Positions 1 to 6,028 of a DNA stretch of 6,141 nucleotides are shown piece by piece. Under the pieces are notes generated by a model. The model had not been told where the DNA came from. It did no database searches and saw nothing but the letters and a program-made list of their open reading frames with translations. Both the position numbers and the translations under genes were made by a program. The DNA is taken from contig CALKAK010000013.1 in NCBI GenBank assembly GCA_937983015.1, positions 1-6,141 of the forward strand, read 5' to 3'. The DNA is from an uncultured Bacillaceae bacterium. GTDB lineage: Bacteria; Bacillota; Bacilli; Bacillales; Caldibacillaceae. Every line of letters begins with the position of its first letter. Position 1 is the first letter of the stretch.

Positions 1-519
1 GAAGCGGTCCCATTCCCGGCATTTTTCGAAGCACTTATTATGGAGATCACCTTCGAGATTCTCCGGGAAGCCGGTGTACGTCTCCCGCGCTCAATCGGTC
101 AGGCCGTCTCCATCGTAGGGGCACTCGTAATCGGACAGGCAGCTGTCGATGCAGGGATCGTCTCACCGGCGATGGTCATCGTTGTTTCGATTACGGCAAT
201 CGCCAGTTTCGCTACCCCTTCTTTCTCTATGGCTATCGCCGCACGACTCATCCGTTTTATCTTGATGCTTCTAGCGGCGATCATGGGGATGTACGGAATT
301 ATCGTTGGCTTAATGATCATAACGTTACATTTATGCAGTCTCCGTTCCTTTGGAATTCCGTATATGGCCCCACTCGCTCCACTGATGTTCCGCAATATCG
401 GCGATACGTTCGTTCGGGTTCCAATCTGGGCCATGGATATTCGACCGAAACTCATCAGTCAGAAAAACATTTCCCGAGCTGGCGATGGGCAAAAACCGTC
501 CCCGCCCCCCTGGAAATGA
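1..519 (+). CDS. gerAA: GerA-family spore germination receptor, A subunit, C-terminal part (5' end outside window)
   Basis: The A subunit of a GerA-type germinant receptor is an inner spore membrane protein that, with the B and C subunits, senses nutrients and starts germination. The reading frame is open from the first base and gives 172 C-terminal residues of a family usually near 480-540. Strongly family-like stretches are VPFPAFFEALIMEITFEILR at the window edge, then REAGVRLPRSIGQAVSIVGA, the hydrophobic run after VSPAMVIVV, PSFSMAIAARLIRF, and SFGIPYMAPLAP near the end, followed by a cytoplasmic tail beginning DIRPKLIS. At least three membrane segments are visible (roughly residues 35-50, 54-75 and 83-107 of the fragment). 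The tail ends in a proline-rich KPSPPPWK encoded by a C-rich run. The C subunit gene starts 17 nt after the stop. The first ATG in view (position 40) is internal, because the homology continues upstream of it. Family assignment is secure; which ger paralogue this is cannot be told. Confidence 0.96.
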   Translation, partial: EAVPFPAFFEALIMEITFEILREAGVRLPRSIGQAVSIVGALVIGQAAVDAGIVSPAMVIVVSITAIASFATPSFSMAIAARLIRFILMLLAAIMGMYGIIVGLMIITLHLCSLRSFGIPYMAPLAPLMFRNIGDTFVRVPIWAMDIRPKLISQKNISRAGDGQKPSPPPWK

Positions 520-526
520 GGGAGGT
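520..526 (+). promoter_or_regulatory. Shine-Dalgarno that fixes the gerAC start at GTG 537
   Basis: The sequence GGGAGGT lies immediately after the gerAA stop codon and ends 10 nt before GTG at 537. An in-frame ATG at 516 overlaps the gerAA stop as ATGA, but it lies upstream of this site and has no purine-rich sequence of its own. The GTG start also gives a compact lipoprotein signal beginning (M)RKK, so GTG 537 is preferred. Confidence 0.75.
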
Positions 527-536
527 AGGTGATCAC

Positions 537-1745
537 GTGCGTAAAAAAATTCTGTTTAGCTGTTTTCTCATCATTCTGATCAATGTCCTTAGCGCATGCT
601 GGAGTTATAGAGAATTGACTGAAATTGCATTTGTGACCGCCCTTGGAGTCGATAAAAAAGAAGACGGCAAGTATTCGATCACAGTCCAGTTGATCAACCC
701 CCGTAATGTGTTTGGTAGCAAGCAAGGTGGGGTTCAAGGGATTCCTGTTACCGTTTATCAAGGAGAAGGAGAAACGATTTATGAGGCGGCCCGGGAAACA
801 TCCCAGCATATATCGCGGAGGTTATATTTTTCCCATGCGAACCTTGTTGTTATTGGAGAAGAACTGGCTAAAGAAGGAATCATTGAAATATTTGATGTTG
901 CTGAGCGGGCTGCCCAGTTTCGCAGTACCGCCCGGGTCGTCATCGCCAGGGGAGCAACGGCAGGAGAATTGTTACAGATTCTTGCTCCCCTCGATCAAAT
1001 TTCCGCCTATAAAATCATTAAAAGCATCGAAAATTCCCAGAATGCCTGGGGACATAATATTGAAACAAAAGCGCAAGAAGTCATCGATAGTTTTTATTGC
1101 CAGTTATGTCAACCGGTAATAAGCGGCATGGTGATTGAAGGAGATAAAGAAAAAGGGATGTCGGAAGATGCTTTAAAAATGACGAAAACAGCAGCACCTT
1201 TGTCGGCAGAAGGGATAGGAATTTTTAAAGATGGGAAATTAGTAGCCTGGGCAGAAAAAGAAAAGGCTAGGGGAATCGTCTGGCTGCGTAATCGCCTCAG
1301 GGAAACGATCGTTAATATCGATTGGGAAGGGAAGAAGGATGTCATTGCTTTTCGAGTGATCCGCTCGAAAACGAAAATTAAACCAAAATTGAAAGATGAC
1401 TCCCCGGAGATTCATGTACACATCGATGTGGAAGGAAATATCGGTGAAACGCTTGTCCCAATCGATATCGCAGACGTCAATCTATTAAGAAAACTGGACA
1501 AAACGATCGCGGAAACCATAAAAAAGGAGATCGAGTCGACAATCGAACTCTGTAAAAAGGAAAAAGCGGATGTGTTCCAATTCAGCAAAAAAATTTCCGT
1601 TCACTACCCGGAGTACTGGAAGAAAAACAAAGATATTTGGGAAGACGAGGTCTTTCCTGAACTTCCTGTTCATGTGACCGTAGATGCCTTTATCCGGAGA
1701 TCGGAGTTACGATTAAAACCGTATTTTTATGAAATTAATAAATAA
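537..1745 (+). CDS. gerAC: GerA-family spore germination lipoprotein, C subunit, Ger(x)C family
   Basis: This is the lipoprotein C subunit of the germinant receptor, anchored on the outer face of the inner spore membrane and needed for receptor function. From GTG 537 the product is 402 residues, normal for Ger(x)C proteins. A positively charged start (RKK), a hydrophobic core and a lipobox LSAC place the lipidated cysteine at residue 21, followed by WSYRELTEIAFVTALGVDK, the family's usual opening after the cysteine. Family-like features further on are VQLINP, a central region reading GIGIFKDGKLVAWAEKEKAR then GIVWLRN, and the C-terminal domain with EIHVHIDVEGNIGE and a Lys/Glu-rich helix before the end. 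The gene sits 17 nt after the A subunit and 16 nt before the B subunit, in one operon. Expression is expected in the forespore under sigma-G, from known gerA operons, but the operon promoter is outside the window. An alternative ATG at 516 would add seven residues and is less likely. Confidence 0.95.
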   Translation: MRKKILFSCFLIILINVLSACWSYRELTEIAFVTALGVDKKEDGKYSITVQLINPRNVFGSKQGGVQGIPVTVYQGEGETIYEAARETSQHISRRLYFSHANLVVIGEELAKEGIIEIFDVAERAAQFRSTARVVIARGATAGELLQILAPLDQISAYKIIKSIENSQNAWGHNIETKAQEVIDSFYCQLCQPVISGMVIEGDKEKGMSEDALKMTKTAAPLSAEGIGIFKDGKLVAWAEKEKARGIVWLRNRLRETIVNIDWEGKKDVIAFRVIRSKTKIKPKLKDDSPEIHVHIDVEGNIGETLVPIDIADVNLLRKLDKTIAETIKKEIESTIELCKKEKADVFQFSKKISVHYPEYWKKNKDIWEDEVFPELPVHVTVDAFIRRSELRLKPYFYEINK

Positions 1746-1761
1746 AAGGGCGTAGATACCC

Positions 1762-2916
1762 ATGGAAAAAGCCAGAATTGATCGGGTTCAGTTTTTCATC
1801 TTATTAATTCTTTTTGAAATGGGGACATCCCTCGTTACTACATTCAGTATAAGTGCTGGGAAGGATGCCTGGTTAGCGATATTGTTCGGTTCGCTATTGG
1901 GGTGTCTCTTTTTCCTTATGTATTATCAACTCTATCAATGGTTTCCGGAGGATAGCTTTACGGGCTATGTTAAGAAAATATTGGGGAAAAAGTTGGGAAC
2001 TGCCGTAGGTTATATTTATGCGATCGCGGCTTTATATATTTCTTCGCGGGTTTTACGTGTTTTTGGCGAGGTGCTCCTGTCGTCTACTTATCCGGAAACC
2101 CCTTTGGTAATCGTTCATGCTTTAATGATTCTTGTCGTGATTTACGCTGTGAATAAAGGAATTGAAACGATAGCACGCACCGCCGAATTGACGATCGTGA
2201 TTGTGTTTATTTTAGCTATTTTCGGTTTCGTACTCATTGTTTTATCTGGCGTAATGGACATAGATCGTATCCTGCCTATTCTGGAAAATGGCTTTGTACC
2301 GGTTTTGAAAACTGTGGTTACGGAAACGATGAATGTACCTTTTGGTGAAGTAATGATATTTACCATTATTTTTCCATATCTAAACAATAATCGGCGAATG
2401 AGAATCATCGGTGTTGGTGCGATGCTTTTAAGTGGCATCATGATCGCCGGAACGATGTTGATTAACATCCTCACTTTAGGCTTTCATGTTGTCGAAGATT
2501 CCGGTTTTCCTCTTTTAGCCACGATTCAAATGATTAGCGTTGCAGATTTTTTAGAACGATTGGATGTTTTATTTTTGATCGTTTTGTTTATCGATGTGTT
2601 TTCGAAACTAGTTTTATTTTTTTACTTCGGATTGATCGGCTTAACCGAGCTTTTTGGTCTGGAATCTCATAAGCAAATTTCCTACCCAATAGGGATGATC
2701 GTTTTATTTTGTTCTTTGACCATTGCAACAAACTATAGTGAATATGCCTATCAGAGTATAAATATATCGGCCAGATATTTTAGTTTCCCGCTGCAGGTAA
2801 TTATTCCGTTGATTTTACTTACGATAGCATTTTTCAAAAAACGTAAACAAGCAGGAGGGAAATCACCGGAAAAAACGGAGGAGCGTACTTCGCGGTCCAC
2901 AACATCATCGCAATAA
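1762..2916 (+). CDS. gerAB: GerA-family spore germination receptor, B subunit, APC-superfamily membrane protein
   Basis: This is the B subunit of the germinant receptor, an integral membrane protein related to amino acid transporters; in characterised receptors it binds the germinant. The product is 384 residues, slightly longer than the usual 360-370 because of a hydrophilic, charged tail after about residue 360. About ten membrane segments can be traced, from residue 10 to about 358. Family motifs are AGKDAWLA (residues 32-39, TM1-TM2 junction), VPFGEVMIFTIIFP starting at residue 192, and ADFLERLD (261-268). ATG 1762 is preceded by a modest AAAAGGG 11 nt upstream, and the gene follows gerAC by 16 nt, so it may depend on translational coupling. 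No intrinsic terminator follows the stop within 130 nt. The 3' half is notably AT-rich (33% GC in 2521-2760) compared with the visible gerAA. The germinant ligand cannot be inferred. Confidence 0.95.
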   Translation: MEKARIDRVQFFILLILFEMGTSLVTTFSISAGKDAWLAILFGSLLGCLFFLMYYQLYQWFPEDSFTGYVKKILGKKLGTAVGYIYAIAALYISSRVLRVFGEVLLSSTYPETPLVIVHALMILVVIYAVNKGIETIARTAELTIVIVFILAIFGFVLIVLSGVMDIDRILPILENGFVPVLKTVVTETMNVPFGEVMIFTIIFPYLNNNRRMRIIGVGAMLLSGIMIAGTMLINILTLGFHVVEDSGFPLLATIQMISVADFLERLDVLFLIVLFIDVFSKLVLFFYFGLIGLTELFGLESHKQISYPIGMIVLFCSLTIATNYSEYAYQSINISARYFSFPLQVIIPLILLTIAFFKKRKQAGGKSPEKTEERTSRSTTSSQ

Positions 2917-2962
2917 CGCAAGAAGGCTAATCCATTCCATAATTTGCGGTTAAAAATTATAG

Positions 2963-2991
2963 TTGCATAATTTAGCGCGGAACGTTATTAT
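2963..2991 (+). promoter_or_regulatory. Candidate sigma-A promoter for prfC
   Basis: A -35-like TTGCAT (2963-2968) and a -10-like TATTAT (2986-2991) are separated by exactly 17 nt. Each hexamer departs from consensus at one or two positions. Transcription would start near 2998, leaving a leader of about 50 nt before prfC. This would give prfC a vegetative promoter separate from the sporulation-specific ger operon upstream, which fits their different roles. The -10 overlaps the left arm of the inverted repeat described separately. Confidence 0.55.
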
Positions 2992-3038
2992 TTCTTAATG
3001 TGTATCATAGAAACGGTGAAAAACGACATTAAGAAATA
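2989..3038. repeat. 13-bp perfect inverted repeat at the prfC promoter
   Basis: The left arm 2989-3001 (TATTTCTTAATGT) is the exact reverse complement of the right arm 3026-3038 (ACATTAAGAAATA), with a 24-nt spacer. One further G-U and one A-U pair extend it outward. The left arm overlaps the candidate -10 and expected start point, and the right arm ends 3 nt before the prfC Shine-Dalgarno. There is no T-tract after it, so it is not a normal intrinsic terminator. It may be an operator, or a hairpin that forms only in read-through transcripts from the ger operon. Confidence 0.7.
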
Positions 3039-3053
3039 GTTAGGATGAACATG

Positions 3054-4637
3054 ATGGCAGATTTTCAAGATGAAGTAAATTCCCGCAGGACCTTTGCGAT
3101 CATTTCCCATCCGGATGCCGGAAAAACGACTTTGACGGAAAAATTACTGCTTTTCGGCGGGGCCATTCGGGCAGCGGGTACGGTAAAAGCGAAAAAGACC
3201 GGGAAGTTCGCGAAAAGTGACTGGATGGAGATTAAGAAAGAGCGGGGAATCTCCGTTACATCTAGTGTCATGCAGTTTGACTATCAGGGATATCGGGTCA
3301 ATATTCTTGATACACCGGGGCACGAGGATTTCAGTGAGGATACGTACCGGACGTTGACCGCTGTAGATAGTGCGGTGATGGTCATTGATTCTGCGAAAGG
3401 GATCGAACCGCAAACGATCAAATTGTTTAAAGTTTGTGCGATGAGGGGGATCCCGATTTTCACTTTTATTAATAAACTGGACCGGGTCGGAAGAGAGCCG
3501 CTTGAGTTGGTAGCGGAACTTGAGGAAGTGCTCGGAATCGAAGCGTACCCGATGAATTGGCCGATCGGGATGGGGAAAGAGTTCCTCGGTATCTATGACC
3601 GCTACCATAACCGGATTGAACAGTACCGGGTAAGCGAAGATGAACGATTTTTACCACTTGATGAAGAGGGGGAACTTGCGGTAAATCATCCAATGAAAAA
3701 TTCTTCGTTGTACACGCAAGTGCTAGATGAGATCGCACTTTTAAATGAGGCGGGGAATGAATTTTCTCGGGAACGAATCGCTCGGGGTCAACTGACTCCG
3801 GTTTTTTTCGGTAGTGCGCTCACATCATTTGGAGTCCAGACCTTTTTGGAGACCTATCTTGAATTCGCACCACCGCCACAACCCCGTCATGCCGATATCG
3901 GTGACATTGACCCCCTTCAAGAAGAGTTTTCCGGTTTTATTTTTAAAATCCAGGCAAATATGAATCCGAATCATCGCGATCGCATTGCCTTTGTTCGCAT
4001 TTGTTCTGGGAGATTCACAAAAGGGATGACGGTGACGCTCGCCCGAACGGGGAAACCATTAAAGCTGTCTCAATCAACCCAATTTCTGGCCAGCGATCGA
4101 ATCAATGTAGATGAAGCGGTTGCCGGTGATATTATCGGACTTTATGATACGGGAAAATATCAAATCGGTGATACATTAGTCGCCGGTAAGAAGGTCTTTC
4201 ATTTCGACCCCCTACCGCGTTTTACGCCGGAATTATTCGCCCGTGTTACCGCGAAAAATGTGATGAAGCAAAAACAATTTTATAAAGGGATCCACCAGCT
4301 TGTCCAGGAAGGTGCCATTCAGCTTTATAAAACGAAATTTGAAGATTTTATCCTTGGTGCAGTTGGACAGCTTCAGTTTGAAGTGTTCGCAACGAGGATG
4401 AAAAACGAATACAATGTCGATGTCGTTCTGGAACCGATGGGGTCGCGGGTTGCCAACTGGGTGAAAAACGGGAAGGTCGATGAAAAATTGAATACACCTC
4501 GCAGCATGCTTGTTAATGACCGTGATGGAAATCCCGTCTTTTTATTCGAGAATGAGTTCGCCATGCGCTGGTTCATGGATAAACACCCTGAAATTGAGCT
4601 TTATAACCCGATGGATGATCAAAATAATAAAGAATAA
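3054..4637 (+). CDS. prfC: Peptide chain release factor 3 (RF3), translational GTPase
   Basis: RF3 is a cytosolic GTPase that drives RF1/RF2 off the ribosome after peptide release. From ATG 3054 the product is 527 residues, the usual length. The G domain is intact: P-loop HPDAGKTT (residues 19-26), switch I RGISVTSS (64-71), DTPGHEDF (86-93), NKLDR (140-144) and GSAL (253-256). The AKSDWMEI stretch before switch I is an RF3 signature that separates it from EF-G. Domain II begins near EEFSGFIFKI (residue 290), and the RF3 C-terminal domain includes ELFARV (393) and GAVGQLQFEVF (435-445). Three in-frame ATGs occur at 3045, 3051 and 3054. AGGA at 3042-3045 lies 8 nt before 3054 and 5 nt before 3051 but overlaps 3045, so 3054 or 3051 is favoured. 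Nothing ties it functionally to the ger operon 137 nt upstream. A terminator follows about 35 nt after the stop. Confidence 0.97.
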   Translation: MADFQDEVNSRRTFAIISHPDAGKTTLTEKLLLFGGAIRAAGTVKAKKTGKFAKSDWMEIKKERGISVTSSVMQFDYQGYRVNILDTPGHEDFSEDTYRTLTAVDSAVMVIDSAKGIEPQTIKLFKVCAMRGIPIFTFINKLDRVGREPLELVAELEEVLGIEAYPMNWPIGMGKEFLGIYDRYHNRIEQYRVSEDERFLPLDEEGELAVNHPMKNSSLYTQVLDEIALLNEAGNEFSRERIARGQLTPVFFGSALTSFGVQTFLETYLEFAPPPQPRHADIGDIDPLQEEFSGFIFKIQANMNPNHRDRIAFVRICSGRFTKGMTVTLARTGKPLKLSQSTQFLASDRINVDEAVAGDIIGLYDTGKYQIGDTLVAGKKVFHFDPLPRFTPELFARVTAKNVMKQKQFYKGIHQLVQEGAIQLYKTKFEDFILGAVGQLQFEVFATRMKNEYNVDVVLEPMGSRVANWVKNGKVDEKLNTPRSMLVNDRDGNPVFLFENEFAMRWFMDKHPEIELYNPMDDQNNKE

Positions 4638-4671
4638 AGTCATTAAGATTTCAAAAAAAAGAACTAAAAAT

Positions 4672-4717
4672 AGACAGGAGGATTTAGCGATTTCGCAATT
4701 TCCCCTGTCATTTTTTT
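4672..4717. terminator. Rho-independent terminator shared by convergent prfC and the pseudouridine synthase
   Basis: GACAGG (4673-4678) pairs with CCTGTC (4704-4709). The stem continues inward after a bulged A (GG with CC), and a small GCG/CGC hairpin lies inside. Seven Ts (4711-4717) follow on the + strand. On the - strand the same stem is followed by TATTTTTAG and then an eight-T run, the complement of A-tracts at 4666-4670 and 4653-4660. The element therefore looks functional in both directions. It lies 35 nt after prfC and about 60 nt beyond the end of the opposing gene. Confidence 0.85.
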
Positions 4718-4778
4718 GTAGTAGAATCCTGTGCCGGATGAACAGGTTACCGCTTCCCGCTTATAGGAAAAGAGTTAA

Positions 4779-5519
4779 TCATTTGTTTTGGTCTTTATCC
4801 AACGGTTCAAGAAACCCGCCTGGTAAGGCGATACTAGCAGTCAATGAATTCCAAGGGAAGGTATTCGGCGGTGGTTGGTGAATGGAAATGATTTCGTCGC
4901 GAACGGGATGCGGGAATTGAACGGAATAAGCCCAGAGAGCGATTTGTTGGCCGGGTTTATTGATGTTCGTACCGTATTTTTGATCACCATAAATCGGGTG
5001 GCCCACCGTAGCCAGTTGTACCCGTATTTGGTGGGAGCGGCCGGTATAAAGTTTAACATGCAATAAGCTGAGCTCGTCATCATGATTGAGGACTTCATAT
5101 TCCAGAATCGCCAGTTTCGCATTTTTTGTTCCGGCCGGAACGGCGGAAACTAGGTTCCTCCGCCGGTCTTTTAATAAATAATTTTTCAAGACCGCTTTTT
5201 TCCGTTTCGGCACGCCTCTAACGACCGTCAAGTAGGTTCGCTCGAATTGTCGGTCTTGTAAGGTGCGGGCAAGACGCGATGCAGCTTTCGATGTTTTCGC
5301 GAACACCATCACCCCACCGACGGGACGGTCGAGCCGGTGAACGAGACCTAAATACACATTCCCCGGTTTGTTGTAACGCGATTTTAAGTCCTGTTTTAAA
5401 ATGCTCAATAGATCTGGATCTCCGGAACGGTCTTCCTGTACAGGGACATTGACCGGTTTTTCGACAATTAATAGATGATTATCTTCGTATAAAATCGGTA
5501 TCGTACGCAACGAATTCAT
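4779..5519 (-). CDS. RluA-family RNA pseudouridine synthase, without an S4 domain
   Basis: Enzymes of this family convert specific uridines in rRNA or tRNA to pseudouridine; the target here cannot be told. The product is up to 246 residues and begins directly with the catalytic domain (IPILYEDNHLLIVEKPVNVP), with no N-terminal S4 RNA-binding domain. The catalytic motif is GLVHRLDRPVGGVMVFAKTS with the expected catalytic aspartate at residue 64. A later motif GRSHQIRVQLA is at 160-170, followed by GHPIYGDQKYG, and the C-terminal LWAYSVQFPHP is also usual. PVGG replaces the more common DTSG after the catalytic HRLD. The start is uncertain: AAAGGAG lies only 1 nt before the ATG at 5519 but 10 nt before an in-frame TTG at 5510, which would give 243 residues starting (M)RTIPILYEDN. 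The gene is convergent with prfC, shares its terminator, and is divergent from the RND gene. Confidence 0.93.
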   Translation of the reverse strand: MNSLRTIPILYEDNHLLIVEKPVNVPVQEDRSGDPDLLSILKQDLKSRYNKPGNVYLGLVHRLDRPVGGVMVFAKTSKAASRLARTLQDRQFERTYLTVVRGVPKRKKAVLKNYLLKDRRRNLVSAVPAGTKNAKLAILEYEVLNHDDELSLLHVKLYTGRSHQIRVQLATVGHPIYGDQKYGTNINKPGQQIALWAYSVQFPHPVRDEIISIHQPPPNTFPWNSLTASIALPGGFLEPLDKDQNK

Positions 5520-5557
5520 GCTCCTTTATGAAATTTTCTGAGGTAGGAAGATCCTCC

Positions 5558-5638
5558 ATGATCATCAAACCCTATTATAACGTACCGGATGGGGATGATG
5601 GAAATCGCTTCTTTCCCGACTTGTTTCGTGAAGTTTAA
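5558..5638 (+). CDS. Doubtful small ORF, 26 codons, product unknown
   Basis: ATG 5558 opens a 26-codon frame (MIIKPYYNVPDGDDGNRFFP, then DLFREV) ending at TAA 5636-5638. GGAAG at 5546-5550 lies 7 nt upstream as a possible ribosome binding site. The stop codon runs straight into the terminator-like hairpin at 5637. The predicted peptide is soluble and acidic, with no signal or membrane segment, and I do not recognise it. Against it: it is very short, has no visible + strand promoter, and overlaps the - strand TATAAT box. It is more likely chance than a gene. Confidence 0.12.
   Translation: MIIKPYYNVPDGDDGNRFFPDLFREV
5574..5579 (-). promoter_or_regulatory. Candidate -10 box for the pseudouridine synthase gene
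   Basis: On the - strand a perfect TATAAT (5579 down to 5574) lies about 55 nt before the start codon, giving an expected leader of about 50 nt. The -35 region is poor: with 18-nt spacing it reads TTCCAT. I therefore treat this as a plausible but unproven sigma-A promoter. Confidence 0.45.
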
Positions 5639-5663
5639 GGAGTTTTTTCTCCTTTAGTTTTTT
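5637..5663 (+). terminator. Weak terminator-like hairpin in the intergenic gap
   Basis: AAGGAG (5637-5642) pairs with CTCCTT (5649-5654) across a six-T loop, followed by TAG and six Ts (5658-5663). The stem has only six pairs, three of them G-C. No convincing transcript ends here unless the small ORF at 5558 is real, so it may be a by-product of the tandem repeat. Confidence 0.25.
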
Positions 5664-5667
5664 CTCC
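5641..5667. repeat. Tandem repeat of a 12-nt unit, period 15
   Basis: AGTTTTTTCTCC occurs at 5641-5652 and again, identical, at 5656-5667, separated by TTT. On the - strand this reads as two GGAGAAAAAACT units about 120 nt upstream of the pseudouridine synthase. Confidence 0.8.
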
Positions 5668-5754
5668 ATTGCGAAAGGGATTTGCGGAACTTTGAGCCAG
5701 GTTTAAGTGGGATATCAAAAATTTTTTCTATTTTAAAGGATTTTCAGGGAACTC

Positions 5755-5797
5755 CCCGAACATCTCGTTTCATTTAACGACTATTTTCGGGAATTTT
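5755..5797 (+). terminator. Terminator-like structure in the intergenic gap
   Basis: An outer stem CCCGAA (5755-5760) with TTCGGG (5786-5791) encloses an inner stem TCGTT (5765-5769) with AACGA (5776-5780) and a six-base loop. The two stems are separated by a small asymmetric internal loop. AA and five Ts follow (5794-5798 region). It points along the + strand, where no gene lies upstream in the gap. It could end a small RNA or be chance structure. Confidence 0.3.
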
Positions 5798-5999
5798 TAC
5801 TTGTTTTTGGTAACTTCATTCTGCCAATAAGCAAAGTTCTGGATTTTCAGGTCATTTGTCATCGCTGTGACTTCAGACTCTCGAGATCGAAACTAGAAAG
5901 TTGGGTTCGACCCGTACAATCTGATCGTTCATTCGGATTCATGTTGACAACTAATTGCTTCCCTTGAAAAGGGGATTGTTTATTGCCAATTTTTTTTAT

Positions 6000-6028
6000 T
6001 TGCCTAAAAACTAGTGATTCTCTATACT
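6000..6028 (+). promoter_or_regulatory. Candidate sigma-A promoter for the RND transporter gene
   Basis: TTGCCT (6000-6005) and TATACT (6023-6028) are separated by 17 nt. The -10 differs from consensus at one position. Transcription would start near 6035, leaving a leader of about 42 nt before ATG 6077. A separate consensus TTGACA at 5944-5949 has no matching -10. Confidence 0.6.

Noticed and set aside
333..536. N-terminal extension of the gerAC frame back to ATG 333
   Set aside because: It overlaps the secure gerAA reading frame, has no family-like sequence, and would bury the lipoprotein signal that begins at GTG 537.
2939..2960. Terminator after gerAB from the ATAATTT / AAATTAT hairpin
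   Set aside because: The stem is seven A-T pairs with no G-C and no following T-tract, so it is unlikely to stop transcription.
3144..3608. A - strand frame of 154 codons inside prfC
   Set aside because: It is antisense to a fully conserved RF3 G domain, and its Arg/His/Pro-rich translation looks like an antisense artefact.
4510..4881. A + strand frame of 123 codons across the prfC end
   Set aside because: It lies inside prfC in another frame, runs through the terminator hairpin and into the opposing gene, and its translation resembles no family.
5890..5925. tRNA-like T-arm: GGGTTCGACCC in the gap
   Set aside because: The stem is only three pairs with the wrong loop register, and no anticodon arm, D arm or acceptor stem can be built around it.
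5944..5972. Promoter based on TTGACA at 5944
   Set aside because: At 16-18 nt spacing the -10 position is A/G-rich (AAAAGG) with no resemblance to TATAAT.
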